This document shows, piece by piece, positions 44,051 through 53,475 of a stretch of DNA of 64,000 bases. Under the pieces are notes generated by a model. The model was given only the letters and a program-made list of their open reading frames with translations, searched no databases and was not told the DNA's origin. A program made the position numbers and the translations under genes. How positions within the stretch are numbered: position 1 is the stretch's first letter; every line of letters begins with the position of its first letter. The stretch spans positions 1-64,000 of the forward strand of contig SVFT01000009.1 in assembly GCA_015056735.1 (NCBI GenBank). Reading direction: 5' to 3'. Origin of the DNA: Lachnospiraceae bacterium (GTDB lineage: Bacteria; Bacillota; Clostridia; Lachnospirales; Lachnospiraceae).

Positions 44051-44680
44051 ATGAAAGAATGGCTCACTCATAACAAGTTCATACTCGCCGCTTTACTGAT
44101 CCTGTGTGCGTGCATCTGGCCTGTCGGGGTCTTTCGGGCAGAGAAGATCTCACGCACAGCGGCGGATTACAGCAGGAATACCGACCCGATCGGACAGGTG
44201 GCTGCGATCGAAGAGTTCGTACCGCAGTACGATGAGATCAAAACGCTCGGCATCGACATCGGGAAGCTGGACGGACGCGCCAATACCGGCAGTATCCGCC
44301 TCACGGTCTATGACGAAAATGTGCAGGAACTTCTGTCCGTGACATATCCCGTGCGGGATATGAAAGACGGAGAACTGACGGACATCCCGCTTGATATGAA
44401 GGTGACGCCCGGTAGGCGCTACTTCTTCGGCGTACAGTGTGAAGGCTATGAGGAGCAGGCACCTGTGCTTCATTACAGGGACGAGACGCGCAATGCCTGC
44501 CCGGAGCATCTGCATTTTTACTACGGACCCGTCGTACAGGAGGGCACTGTCGCGAATATGCGCTTCACCTATGCGGTGCGCCTTACGTGGTGGCAGATCC
44601 TGTTTTATGACAGTTTTATCATTTTTGCGGTGATCGCCGCATCTAAGCTTTGGGAGAAAAAGCATGAACGGCAGCAGTGA
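44051..44680 (+). CDS. Bitopic membrane protein with extracytoplasmic beta domain
   Basis: This 209-residue protein has one helix at about residues 10-30, an outer domain of about 140 residues rich in beta strands (SIRLTVYDENVQELLSVTYPV, RRYFFGVQCEG), and one helix at about 180-200. It starts right after the GT39 stop and overlaps the next gene. It may be an accessory subunit of the adjacent GT-C enzymes. Family not recognised. Confidence 0.55.
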   Translation: MKEWLTHNKFILAALLILCACIWPVGVFRAEKISRTAADYSRNTDPIGQVAAIEEFVPQYDEIKTLGIDIGKLDGRANTGSIRLTVYDENVQELLSVTYPVRDMKDGELTDIPLDMKVTPGRRYFFGVQCEGYEEQAPVLHYRDETRNACPEHLHFYYGPVVQEGTVANMRFTYAVRLTWWQILFYDSFIIFAVIAASKLWEKKHERQQ

Positions 44681-46778
44681 TCGAATATCCGAACTGTTTG
44701 AAACAATCCTTCGATATACCGTTTTATCCCTGATGGGGCTATTTACGCTCTATCTGACGCTTCTTAGCCTTTTTGGAACAAATTGCAACATAGCGGGCAA
44801 GAACTACTTCCTGAGTGACTCACCTTATAAGACGCTGCTTGCGTACGTGATCCTTGTCGCGCTGTTTATCGCGATCGGCAGGATAAAGCATCGGGAGACT
44901 CGGATTGCCTTGAAGGTTTCCGGTCTTGTAAGGCCGGTGCTTTTGGCTTTACTTGCCGTCTTTCTGCTCATTGTTGTGAATGCGCTGCAGCTTGCGCCTC
45001 ACGGCGATCAGCTTGCGATCGCGAATGCCGCGCGGGAAGCAAGACACTATGACCTGACCCAGTTTATGAAGGGCAACTATTTTGATTTCTGGCCCTTTCA
45101 GTCAAGGATCGTTGTATTTTTGATGGCGGTCTGGGCGATCGCCGGTGATTGCAACTATCAGGCTTTTGACCTTTTGAATATCGCCTCTGTCATCGTGATC
45201 ATCGTGATGACGATGAAAGTGTTTGCAAGGACAGGTCTTATCAGGGAAGAGCGGCAGAAAAATGCGATCTTTGTATCGCTTCTTCTGTTCTGGCCGCTTT
45301 TATTTTATGTGACGTTTGTATACGGAAATCTGCTCGGACTCGCTGCCATGCTGACAGCATTTTGGTTTCTGACGGACTTCCTGGAGACGCACTCTGTAAA
45401 GAGCCTTGTTTTGATGTCCGTTTTCTGCGGGATCGGCTTGTGGCTTAAGAACGCATACTTGATCCTGATGATCGCGATGCTCGTGTTCCTGCTTGCGGAC
45501 CTGATCCGTACAAGGAAGGTACGGACATTCGCCGCGATCGCAGCTGTGGCTGTTTGCTCGTTTGCTTTTGGAGCCCTCTCCGATGCATGGCTTTCGCATT
45601 ACATGAACATGCCGGTACCGGAAGGCTCGCCGATGATCTCGTGGGTCACGATGGCATTCGGTGAGGATGAAAACGGCAACCCGGTTAAATATGATGCCTA
45701 TAATATCACGGCTTACATGGAGAACGATCTGGATCCTGAGAAGGCTTCCGAGGCAGCGCTTACAGAGCTTAAGAGACGCCTTGGAACATTGACCGATCAG
45801 CCGATGCATTTCCTTTCTTTTATGGCAAAAAAGACATCACTTGTCTGGAATGAGCCGACGTTTGACAGTCTTGTTTTTTTAAACAAGGGATCTTCTCATG
45901 GCGAGGCGCCGAAGTGGCTGCAGGAGGCTGTACGGGAAGATAACCGCAACGCTTTATACCGCTTTGCAAACCTGTTCCACGGCCTTGTTCTTTTAGGCGT
46001 TCTTACATGGCTTGTCTTAAAAGGGAAAAAGGCGCCGATCGCACATTTACTGTATGGCGTGACGTTTATCGGCGGTTTTTTGTTTGAATTGTTCTGGGAG
46101 ACGCAGTCGCAGTATGCACTGGCGTACTTTCTGCTCCTGATCCCGTACGGCGTGATGGGATATGCTGCTGCTGCGGAATACCTGACCGCAAAGCCGCCTG
46201 TGAAGCAGGCTGCGATCGGATTTGGGATCCCTCTTATGATTTTCCCGGTGCTGGCGGTCCTTCCGTCTGCGACTTTGGATTCTCTGATAAAACTCCATGC
46301 GGATGATGAGCGTTACACGCTCTATCGTAACGAGCAGGATCTTGGCGCCGAGGCCTTCCAAGGCACATTGCCGGACGGCTTCTACTACATGCATCCCGCG
46401 GATGATCTTACGATGGGGATTACGGTCAGCGCTGAGTATAACAAAGACGATGAGATCAACCAAAAGGCGCAGGTACTCCTTACCTCTGATCAGAATGCGC
46501 GCGCCGGCGAAGTATCGGTATTCCATGAAGGCGACCACGATCTGATCCGTCTGATGCGGACGCAGTGCCTGTTATCGGTAGACCGTGACCCGCATGAAGA
46601 GGGCGCTGTGGTACGCCAGGCATTTGTTGATGCGCTGTGGCACATAGAGCCCGCGGAAGACGGTGGATATGCGGTGCTCTGCGGTGATGATATGGCATTA
46701 ACGGCCGACGGCGCGAATGTGACATTGACGCCTTATACCGGAGCGGATGCGCAGCTCTGGATTTTTGAAAAAAGATGA
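44664..46778 (+). CDS. GT-C-like membrane protein with C-terminal ricin-type trefoil
   Basis: This 704-residue protein has about twelve helices, with the outer loop LAPHGDQLAIANAAREARHYDL carrying an acidic residue typical of GT-C proteins. The last ~150 residues form a soluble domain with QxW-like repeats (VDALWHIEP, ADAQLWIFEKR), which suggests a ricin-like beta-trefoil carbohydrate-binding module. A membrane transferase with a built-in outer lectin recalls eukaryotic PMTs with MIR trefoils. Substrate unknown. Confidence 0.62.
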   Translation: MNGSSDRISELFETILRYTVLSLMGLFTLYLTLLSLFGTNCNIAGKNYFLSDSPYKTLLAYVILVALFIAIGRIKHRETRIALKVSGLVRPVLLALLAVFLLIVVNALQLAPHGDQLAIANAAREARHYDLTQFMKGNYFDFWPFQSRIVVFLMAVWAIAGDCNYQAFDLLNIASVIVIIVMTMKVFARTGLIREERQKNAIFVSLLLFWPLLFYVTFVYGNLLGLAAMLTAFWFLTDFLETHSVKSLVLMSVFCGIGLWLKNAYLILMIAMLVFLLADLIRTRKVRTFAAIAAVAVCSFAFGALSDAWLSHYMNMPVPEGSPMISWVTMAFGEDENGNPVKYDAYNITAYMENDLDPEKASEAALTELKRRLGTLTDQPMHFLSFMAKKTSLVWNEPTFDSLVFLNKGSSHGEAPKWLQEAVREDNRNALYRFANLFHGLVLLGVLTWLVLKGKKAPIAHLLYGVTFIGGFLFELFWETQSQYALAYFLLLIPYGVMGYAAAAEYLTAKPPVKQAAIGFGIPLMIFPVLAVLPSATLDSLIKLHADDERYTLYRNEQDLGAEAFQGTLPDGFYYMHPADDLTMGITVSAEYNKDDEINQKAQVLLTSDQNARAGEVSVFHEGDHDLIRLMRTQCLLSVDRDPHEEGAVVRQAFVDALWHIEPAEDGGYAVLCGDDMALTADGANVTLTPYTGADAQLWIFEKR

Positions 46779-46816
46779 TGACCTGCCGAAGTAAAAGGCG
46801 GCAGTGAGAGAGTGAT

Positions 46817-48727
46817 ATGAACGATCGATCGGATACAGCCGTAAAAGCGGCATCTTCCAATTCCATAACGGATAAGCGTCTTCGCTTTGTAGCCAACGTG
46901 CTGGTCTTTGGGTTTTCCGGCATGCTGTTTACCTTAAGTGTGGTATGCGGGATCTTTGGCGGGACGATCTATGACAAAGTGGTCTACTTTTTGGGGAGCG
47001 TTATTTTGTGCGTCGTCCTTGCAGTGGGCGTGCGCCTTACCGACCTTGGAGGTCTGTTGCGGAAAGCGCTCGATCCCGCAAACAGAAAGGACCTGATGCA
47101 GGTCTTCTGTTTTGCGGCTGTTACGACACTGACGCTCTATTATTATGACTCGGCGAATGAAGTGCACCATCAGATCGCGCTCTGTATGATGGATGCGTTT
47201 CTTGGGATCGCGATCCTTGCAATGTTTGAGCGGTCCGAATGGAACAGAAAATGGCACCGTATCGTAAGCGTGATCCTGGTGATCGGCGTGATCGGTTATA
47301 TCATCTGGTATAACGGGACCTGCATGGGCGATATCCACAGAACGCTCCGGCTCTGGCGCGCGTACATCTATCTGCAGATCGCATTCTGCGTGATCGGGCG
47401 GATCCGGGAGAGACGCTTTTTAAAACATGTCTCGCTGTTCGGCATTCCGGCTGCGGCCGTGATGATCGGCATGGTCATCTTCCGCAATACAAGGACATGG
47501 CCGTTTTCCGTTGCGATCCCGTTCCTTTGCCTGTACTTTTTTGCTTATGAAAAGGGCGGGCAGAACCGCGTCGTACGCAACTATGCATACGGTACGATGG
47601 TTTCGTTCTGGATGATGTTTTTAACGGCGCTTTTGTTCAGGCCTTATTACAGTTTTGAATTTGTGCGTTATCCCGGGTGGTTTGCATCCTGCGCGAGCGC
47701 GGGCCTTTTCTGGACGGTGGTACTTGCTGCAGCGTTTGCTGCGGTTTTATCCAAATATAAGAAAGAGGGATGCGTGCTTCGTGACGCCTTTTGGGAGATT
47801 CTGACCTTTGCGTTTGCGGCGGTTCATGTGCTCTTTGCGATGGCGCGTACGACGTTCCTTGCGATCGCCGTATTTGGGGCATTTGCTTTTATTCTGGCAG
47901 AGGCTGTCTGCTATCGTGATTCTCTTCGCGGTATGATCCGCAGGATCGCGCTTTTCATCCTGCCGGTCATCGTCCTTCTGCCGACTGTGTATACGCTGAT
48001 CCGCTGCGTACCGGCGATCGTCGCAAGACCGTTCTGGGTATCGAAGCCGGAGTGGTTCTCTGACCGCATTATGCCGGGCGAAGCGCCCGATTCGAGCAAA
48101 TACATGAACGTGCCGCAGCTTGCGGAATCGTTCCTTGAAAAGATCGTGGGGATCGATATCAACTTAAGTATGATGGCGGGCGCAGACAGTGGCCCCGGCA
48201 ATGTGACAGTTGATGAGAACGGCAACGAAGTCATGAATGAGAACGTTGTCGCAACATATGAGCATGACGGCCAGACCTATGCGGTAAAAGATTATACATT
48301 CTCCAATGACAGCGACGAAGAGACGTCCAACGGACGTTTTACGATATTCAGGATCTACTTTGACCGCCTGAACCTGACAGGGCACGATACGATGGTGCCG
48401 CAGGATCGCGATCAGAGCATCCTGATCTATCACGCGCATAATTCGTTTATGCAGGTATTCTATGACCACGGCGTGATCGTCGGCATTTTGTTCGTGCTGA
48501 TGACGATTGGCGGACTCATCCGCGCGGTGCTTTATTACAAGCGCCGTCATGAGACGGAAAATTTTGCCATCTACCCTGTGATTGTGGTAATATCATTTAT
48601 GATTTCGGGCATGACGGAATGGATTTTCCATCCGAGTATTCCGAGCGGATTTGCCTTTCTGATCGCGCTCCTTCCGCTGATCCCGAAGATTGAGACAGAG
48701 CATGAAGAAAATCGAATGGAATTATAA
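46817..48727 (+). CDS. O-antigen ligase/polymerase (WaaL/Wzy_C-like)
   Basis: This 636-residue, about twelve-helix protein has a large outer loop near residues 410-550 containing HAHNSFMQVFYDHGVIVG, the conserved His-Asn segment of WaaL/Wzy/PglL proteins. Such enzymes polymerise repeats or ligate lipid-linked glycans to lipid or protein acceptors. It overlaps the WbpM-type gene by 26 bp. It is cluster B's counterpart to the EpsG-like polymerase of cluster A. Confidence 0.8.
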   Translation: MNDRSDTAVKAASSNSITDKRLRFVANVLVFGFSGMLFTLSVVCGIFGGTIYDKVVYFLGSVILCVVLAVGVRLTDLGGLLRKALDPANRKDLMQVFCFAAVTTLTLYYYDSANEVHHQIALCMMDAFLGIAILAMFERSEWNRKWHRIVSVILVIGVIGYIIWYNGTCMGDIHRTLRLWRAYIYLQIAFCVIGRIRERRFLKHVSLFGIPAAAVMIGMVIFRNTRTWPFSVAIPFLCLYFFAYEKGGQNRVVRNYAYGTMVSFWMMFLTALLFRPYYSFEFVRYPGWFASCASAGLFWTVVLAAAFAAVLSKYKKEGCVLRDAFWEILTFAFAAVHVLFAMARTTFLAIAVFGAFAFILAEAVCYRDSLRGMIRRIALFILPVIVLLPTVYTLIRCVPAIVARPFWVSKPEWFSDRIMPGEAPDSSKYMNVPQLAESFLEKIVGIDINLSMMAGADSGPGNVTVDENGNEVMNENVVATYEHDGQTYAVKDYTFSNDSDEETSNGRFTIFRIYFDRLNLTGHDTMVPQDRDQSILIYHAHNSFMQVFYDHGVIVGILFVLMTIGGLIRAVLYYKRRHETENFAIYPVIVVISFMISGMTEWIFHPSIPSGFAFLIALLPLIPKIETEHEENRMEL

Positions 48728-50561
48728 ATTAATCACCAGGCGAGCCTTTTTGATTATCTATGATATCTTGGCGGTCTGCGCCTGCAATATTATTTCGCTC
48801 CTTCTGCGCTATGAGTTTCAGTTGGATGATATTCCGACTTATTTTATCAGAGCGATCTGGGAGCATCTGCCGATCAGCGTGATCATCACACTGGTCCTGT
48901 TCTACATCTTCCGTCTGTACCACAGCCTTTGGGCGTACGCCGGTGTGAACGAGATGCAGAACATTGTGTTTGCATCGATCTCGAGTGCGGTGCTGCAGGC
49001 AGTAACGCTTCTTGCATTCGATCGTACCGTACCGAAGAGCTATTACTTCTTTAACGCGTTTTTGCTCCTTTCCGCGACGATCGTCAGCCGCTTTGCCTAC
49101 CGGTTTGCGCGCGAAGCAAGACGCAAGAGGCGTAACAGCAAGAACAGTACCTCTGTTATGGTGGTCGGCGCCGGTGATGCCGGCAATACGATCATCAAAG
49201 AAATCAACTCGAGCTACTTCAGCACGATGCACATCAAGGCGATCATCGATGACGACCCCGGCAAATGGGGCAAGTTCATCCAGGGCATCAAGGTGGTTGG
49301 CGGCAGAGACAAGCTCGTAGAGACAGCGGCAACGATGGGGGTGGACGAGATCATCATCGCGATCCCTTCCGCGGGCCGCAAGACGATCAAAGAGATCGTG
49401 GAGCTCGCACAGCAGACAAGCTGCAAGCTTCGTACCCTGCCCGGTGTCTACCAGCTTGTAAACGGTGACGTGGATGTCAGCAAACTGCGTGACGTCGACG
49501 TAGAAGACCTTCTTGGAAGGGAGCCGATCCGTGTCGACATCGACTCGATCTTAGGTTATGTCCAGGGGAAAAAGGTGCTTGTTACAGGCGGCGGTGGATC
49601 GATCGGTTCGGAATTGTGCCGTCAGATCGCGGCGCATAAGCCGGCGCATCTGATCATCGTTGATATTTATGAAAACAATGCATACGCGATCCAGCAGGAG
49701 CTTCTGCTGAAGTATCCGGAGCTTAACATGACCGTCCTGATCGCTTCGGTCCGTAATACCAAGCGTATGGACAGCATTTTCGAAACATACACGCCCGATA
49801 TCGTCTACCATGCGGCGGCGCACAAGCATGTGCCTCTTATGGAGGTAAGCCCTGCGGAAGCGGTGAAGAACAATGTCTTCGGTACATGGAAGACAGCGCA
49901 GGCAGCGGCGATGAACGGCGTGAAGAAGTTTGTGATGATCTCTACGGACAAGGCGGTCAACCCGACGAATGTCATGGGTGCGACCAAGCGGATCTGTGAG
50001 ATGATCATCCAGACATTTAACAAATACTACGATACGGAATTCGTTGCAGTCAGATTCGGCAATGTGCTCGGCAGTAACGGCAGCGTGATCCCGCTTTTCA
50101 GAAAGCAGATCGAAGCGGGCGGTCCCGTGACCGTCACACACCCTGACATCATCCGTTACTTTATGACGATCCCGGAAGCGGTATCACTCGTACTGCAGGC
50201 GGGCGTCTATGCAAAGGGCGGCGAGATCTTCGTGCTAGACATGGGTGAGCCTGTCAAGATCCTCGATCTTGCAAAGAATCTGATCCGCCTGTCCGGCTAT
50301 AAAGTGGATGATGACATCCGGATTGAATTCACCGGTCTTCGTCCCGGTGAGAAGCTTTACGAAGAGCTTCTGATGGACGAGGAAGGTCTGACCGAGACTG
50401 AGAACAAGCTGATCCACATCGGCAAGCCGATCTCGATCAACGAACAGAAATTCTTCGTGCAGCTCAAGAATTTAAAAGAGGCTGCGGAAGCGGAGGAAGA
50501 GGATGAGATGCGTGCGCTGATCAAAGAGATCGTGCCCACTTATCATCCGCAGGAAGACTAG
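48702..50561 (+). CDS. Membrane-bound UDP-GlcNAc 4,6-dehydratase (WbpM/PglF/CapD type)
   Basis: The protein has 619 residues from ATG 48702 (MKKIEWNYK). Four N-terminal helices are followed by a first Rossmann-like domain (VVGAGDAGNTIIKE) and the catalytic SDR domain (TGGGGSIGSELCRQI near residue 290, STDKAVNPTNVMGATKR). This retaining dehydratase makes UDP-4-keto-6-deoxy-GlcNAc, leading to bacillosamine, QuiNAc or FucNAc sugars. It directly precedes a PglC-type transferase, which typically uses such a sugar. Confidence 0.92.
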   Translation: MKKIEWNYKLITRRAFLIIYDILAVCACNIISLLLRYEFQLDDIPTYFIRAIWEHLPISVIITLVLFYIFRLYHSLWAYAGVNEMQNIVFASISSAVLQAVTLLAFDRTVPKSYYFFNAFLLLSATIVSRFAYRFAREARRKRRNSKNSTSVMVVGAGDAGNTIIKEINSSYFSTMHIKAIIDDDPGKWGKFIQGIKVVGGRDKLVETAATMGVDEIIIAIPSAGRKTIKEIVELAQQTSCKLRTLPGVYQLVNGDVDVSKLRDVDVEDLLGREPIRVDIDSILGYVQGKKVLVTGGGGSIGSELCRQIAAHKPAHLIIVDIYENNAYAIQQELLLKYPELNMTVLIASVRNTKRMDSIFETYTPDIVYHAAAHKHVPLMEVSPAEAVKNNVFGTWKTAQAAAMNGVKKFVMISTDKAVNPTNVMGATKRICEMIIQTFNKYYDTEFVAVRFGNVLGSNGSVIPLFRKQIEAGGPVTVTHPDIIRYFMTIPEAVSLVLQAGVYAKGGEIFVLDMGEPVKILDLAKNLIRLSGYKVDDDIRIEFTGLRPGEKLYEELLMDEEGLTETENKLIHIGKPISINEQKFFVQLKNLKEAAEAEEEDEMRALIKEIVPTYHPQED

Positions 50562-50583
50562 AAATATACCGGCGGAGAATGCG

Positions 50584-51210
50584 ATGTACAGACATTTTTT
50601 CAAACGGTTATCGGATATCGTGATCAGTGGCTGCGGGCTTATTATACTAAGCCCGCTTTACTTGATTGTGGCGGTTTTGGTTCGTGTGAAACTTGGAAGC
50701 CCCGTGATCTTTCATCAGGAAAGACCGGGTCTTAACGAGGAGATCTTTACGCTCTGCAAGTTCCGCACGATGACGGATGCGCGCGGCGCGGACGGGGAGC
50801 TCCTTCCGGATGCCGACAGGCTTACCTCGTTCGGATCGTTCCTTCGTAAGACAAGCCTCGACGAGCTGCCGGAGCTTTGGAATATCTTTAAAGGTGATAT
50901 GAGCATCGTGGGGCCGAGGCCGCTTCTGGTCGGATACCTTCCGTACTATACGAAAAGAGAGCAGCTGCGTCACAGCGTGCGCCCCGGTCTCACCGGACTT
51001 GCGCAGGTGAGCGGACGCAACATGGTGAAGTGGGATGACCGTCTTGCAAAAGACGTGGAATATGTAGAAAATCTGAGCTTTTTACTGGATGTAAAGATCC
51101 TGTGGCAGACGGCGGCGGTCGTACTGAACAGCGATTCCGTAGCGGTCGAGACCGATTCCGTGGAGGGATTCCTCTGGGATGAGCGGCAGCCGCGGGAAGA
51201 TGCGAAATAA
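50584..51210 (+). CDS. PglC-type monotopic phosphoglycosyl transferase
   Basis: This 208-residue enzyme has a single re-entrant N-terminal helix (FKRLSDIVISGCGLIILSPL). The catalytic DE pair lies in TSLDELPELWNIFKGDMS, followed by GPRPLLVGYLPYY. It transfers a sugar-1-phosphate, probably a UDP-diNAcBac-like or FucNAc-like sugar, to undecaprenyl phosphate. It is the second initiating enzyme of the window and follows the WbpM-type gene by 22 bp. Confidence 0.92.
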   Translation: MYRHFFKRLSDIVISGCGLIILSPLYLIVAVLVRVKLGSPVIFHQERPGLNEEIFTLCKFRTMTDARGADGELLPDADRLTSFGSFLRKTSLDELPELWNIFKGDMSIVGPRPLLVGYLPYYTKREQLRHSVRPGLTGLAQVSGRNMVKWDDRLAKDVEYVENLSFLLDVKILWQTAAVVLNSDSVAVETDSVEGFLWDERQPREDAK

Positions 51211-51243
51211 TTCGTTCTGTAGACTGCCGAAAAGGAGAGAGAA

Positions 51244-52449
51244 TTGAAATTAGCAGAACTGCAAACACCTTGTTATATCGTACATAAAGATATCCTGCAG
51301 GAGGGGATCGACCTTTTGCATGATGCGCTCGATACGTATTGGGGCAATTATATCTGCGGCTATTCGTTCAAGACAGGCTCTCTTCCGTGGGCACTGCGCT
51401 TCCTGGAAGAGAACGGCTTCTATGCGGAAGTCGTATCGGAGGATGAGTACCGGCTTGCAAAGCATCTTGGATTCGACCGCGTGATTTATAACGGTCCGGT
51501 CAAAGGGAAAGAGAGCTTTTTCGATGCTCTGTGGCGCGGCGCGATCATCAATATCGATTCGAAGCGTGAGCTTCGCTGGCTCAAAGAATATCGCGAAGCA
51601 AACGAAGGCGAAGAGGCGAGCTATATGATCGGCCTCCGCGTGAATTTTGATTTAGAGAGTGATGTACCGGAGACAAGTGCAGGCGCTGAGGGGAGCCGTT
51701 TTGGCTTCTCGTACGAAAACGGTGAGTTTGCGGAGGCGCTGGCAGAGCTTGACAGCATGCAGGTACCGCTTTCCGGGATCCATCTGCATGTAGGCTCAAG
51801 GACCAGGAGCGTTGCGATCTATGAAGGGATCGCGCGGATGGCATGCAGGATCAAAAAAGAGTATGCGTTGGAACTGAAATACGTGGATATCGGCGGCGGG
51901 TATTTCGGCGGCATGGATGATCGGCCGAAGTATCCGGACTATATGAAAGCGGTCGCAGCGATCTTGTCGGATGCATTCGATCCGCATGATACGACGCTGA
52001 TCGTAGAGCCCGGCACGTCTATCATCACACCGCCGATCGATTACATGACAAGTGTAGTGGATGTAAAGGATACCTACGTAAAGCGTATCGTGACGCTTGA
52101 CGGCAGCAGGATCGATGTGGATCCGCTTCATACGAAGAGCTCGTATTTTTATGAGATCGTATACGGCGACGGCGAGAGCGTGCGTAAGCGCAAGACAGTG
52201 CCGGAGCAGGTGCTGTGTGGCATGACATGCATGGAGAATGACCGCCTGACGGTCCTTTCGGATCAGCCGGCTCTGATGGAAGGCGACCGGATCCTGATGC
52301 ACAAGGTGGGCGGCTATACGATGTGCCTGACACCGCTTTTTATCCGCTATTTTCCGACCGTATACCTTGAAGAGAACGGGGAGCATACCGTGATCCGGGA
52401 AGCGTGGGGACCGGATGAGTACTGCGCGAAGTCATCGATCATCGGTTAA
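51244..52449 (+). CDS. PLP-dependent decarboxylase, ornithine/diaminopimelate family
   Basis: This 401-residue alanine-racemase-fold enzyme starts with TTG, supported by AGGAGAG six bases upstream. The PLP lysine is in GYSFKTG near residue 43. HLHVGSRT, DIGGGYFGG and EPGTSI are the family's other cofactor motifs, and CGMTCMENDRL carries the active-site cysteine. It is not part of any amino-acid operon here; it sits between PglC and an ATP-grasp ligase. It may make or process an amino-acid group for the glycan (inference). Confidence 0.82.
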   Translation: MKLAELQTPCYIVHKDILQEGIDLLHDALDTYWGNYICGYSFKTGSLPWALRFLEENGFYAEVVSEDEYRLAKHLGFDRVIYNGPVKGKESFFDALWRGAIINIDSKRELRWLKEYREANEGEEASYMIGLRVNFDLESDVPETSAGAEGSRFGFSYENGEFAEALAELDSMQVPLSGIHLHVGSRTRSVAIYEGIARMACRIKKEYALELKYVDIGGGYFGGMDDRPKYPDYMKAVAAILSDAFDPHDTTLIVEPGTSIITPPIDYMTSVVDVKDTYVKRIVTLDGSRIDVDPLHTKSSYFYEIVYGDGESVRKRKTVPEQVLCGMTCMENDRLTVLSDQPALMEGDRILMHKVGGYTMCLTPLFIRYFPTVYLEENGEHTVIREAWGPDEYCAKSSIIG

Positions 52450-52462
52450 AGGATGTAAGAAC

Positions 52463-53428
52463 ATGGTGAATATTTTGATCGCAAGCTGCGGCACGAGAAA
52501 CAAAGTGGTGCAGTATTTTAAAAAAGCTTTAAACGGACAGGGCAGAGTCGTTGCAACAGACTGCAGCGAAAACGCGCCGGCGCTCTATGATGCGGATGTG
52601 CATTATATCGTACCGCGCATCACGGCCGAAAACTATATGGATGTCATCTATGACATCTGCAGGAAGGAGCAAATCACGGGTGTTCTGTCGCTGATCGACC
52701 CGGAACTGTCTCTTCTTGCCGCACATGAGAAGGAACTGCGCGAACTCGGCGTTACCGTCATCGGCTCCTCCTATGAACTATGTGAGCGGTCCCTTAATAA
52801 ATGGGAGATGTACAAGTGGCTTACCGCAAACGGCTATCATACGCAAAAGTCCTATATCGATCTTGATACGTTCCTTGCGGATGTCAAGGCGGGCAGGATC
52901 TCATATCCCGTATTCGTAAAGCCTGCAAAGGGGAGCGCGAGCATCGCGATCTCCAGGGCAGAGGATGAAGAGACCGTGCGGCTCCTTATGAGCCACGGCG
53001 AAGATATGATGATCCAGGAGTACCTGACCGGGCAGGAGATCGGCGCGGACTGCTATATCGACCTCGTATCCGGCAGGACGGTTTCGATCTTTACAAAAGA
53101 GAAGATCGTGATGCGCGCCGGCGAGACGGATAAGGGACGCTCGTTTAAGGACCCGAAGCTGTTTGAACTCATTACGAAGTTTATCGGCGAGTCCGGTTTC
53201 AGAGGCCAGATCGATATCGACATCTTCGATCAGAACGGCACCTACTATATCTCTGAGGTCAACCCCAGGTTCGGCGGCGGCTATCCGCATGCATACGAAT
53301 GCGGCGTTGACCATATGACGCTGATCAGGAACAACCTCGAAGGCAGAGAGAATCCGGTGCACATCGGCGACTATGAAGAAGGCCTGATCATGATGAAATA
53401 CAATGAGATCATGATCCGTAAGGAGTAG
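52463..53428 (+). CDS. ATP-grasp ligase (CarB/PylC-like)
   Basis: The protein has 321 residues from ATG 52463 (MVNILIASCGTRNKVV); a longer frame overlaps the decarboxylase. A pre-ATP-grasp domain precedes the ATP-binding KPAKGSAS loop and the metal site EVNPRFGGGYPHAYE. Such enzymes form amide or peptide bonds through an acyl phosphate. Pairing with the PLP decarboxylase 13 bp upstream suggests joining an amino acid or amine to a sugar acid or amino sugar. The substrate cannot be told. Confidence 0.82.
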   Translation: MVNILIASCGTRNKVVQYFKKALNGQGRVVATDCSENAPALYDADVHYIVPRITAENYMDVIYDICRKEQITGVLSLIDPELSLLAAHEKELRELGVTVIGSSYELCERSLNKWEMYKWLTANGYHTQKSYIDLDTFLADVKAGRISYPVFVKPAKGSASIAISRAEDEETVRLLMSHGEDMMIQEYLTGQEIGADCYIDLVSGRTVSIFTKEKIVMRAGETDKGRSFKDPKLFELITKFIGESGFRGQIDIDIFDQNGTYYISEVNPRFGGGYPHAYECGVDHMTLIRNNLEGRENPVHIGDYEEGLIMMKYNEIMIRKE

Positions 53429-53475
53429 AAAAAGCCGGCAAATAGCCGTGCAGAAAAGGCGCGGCGTTTAATCGT

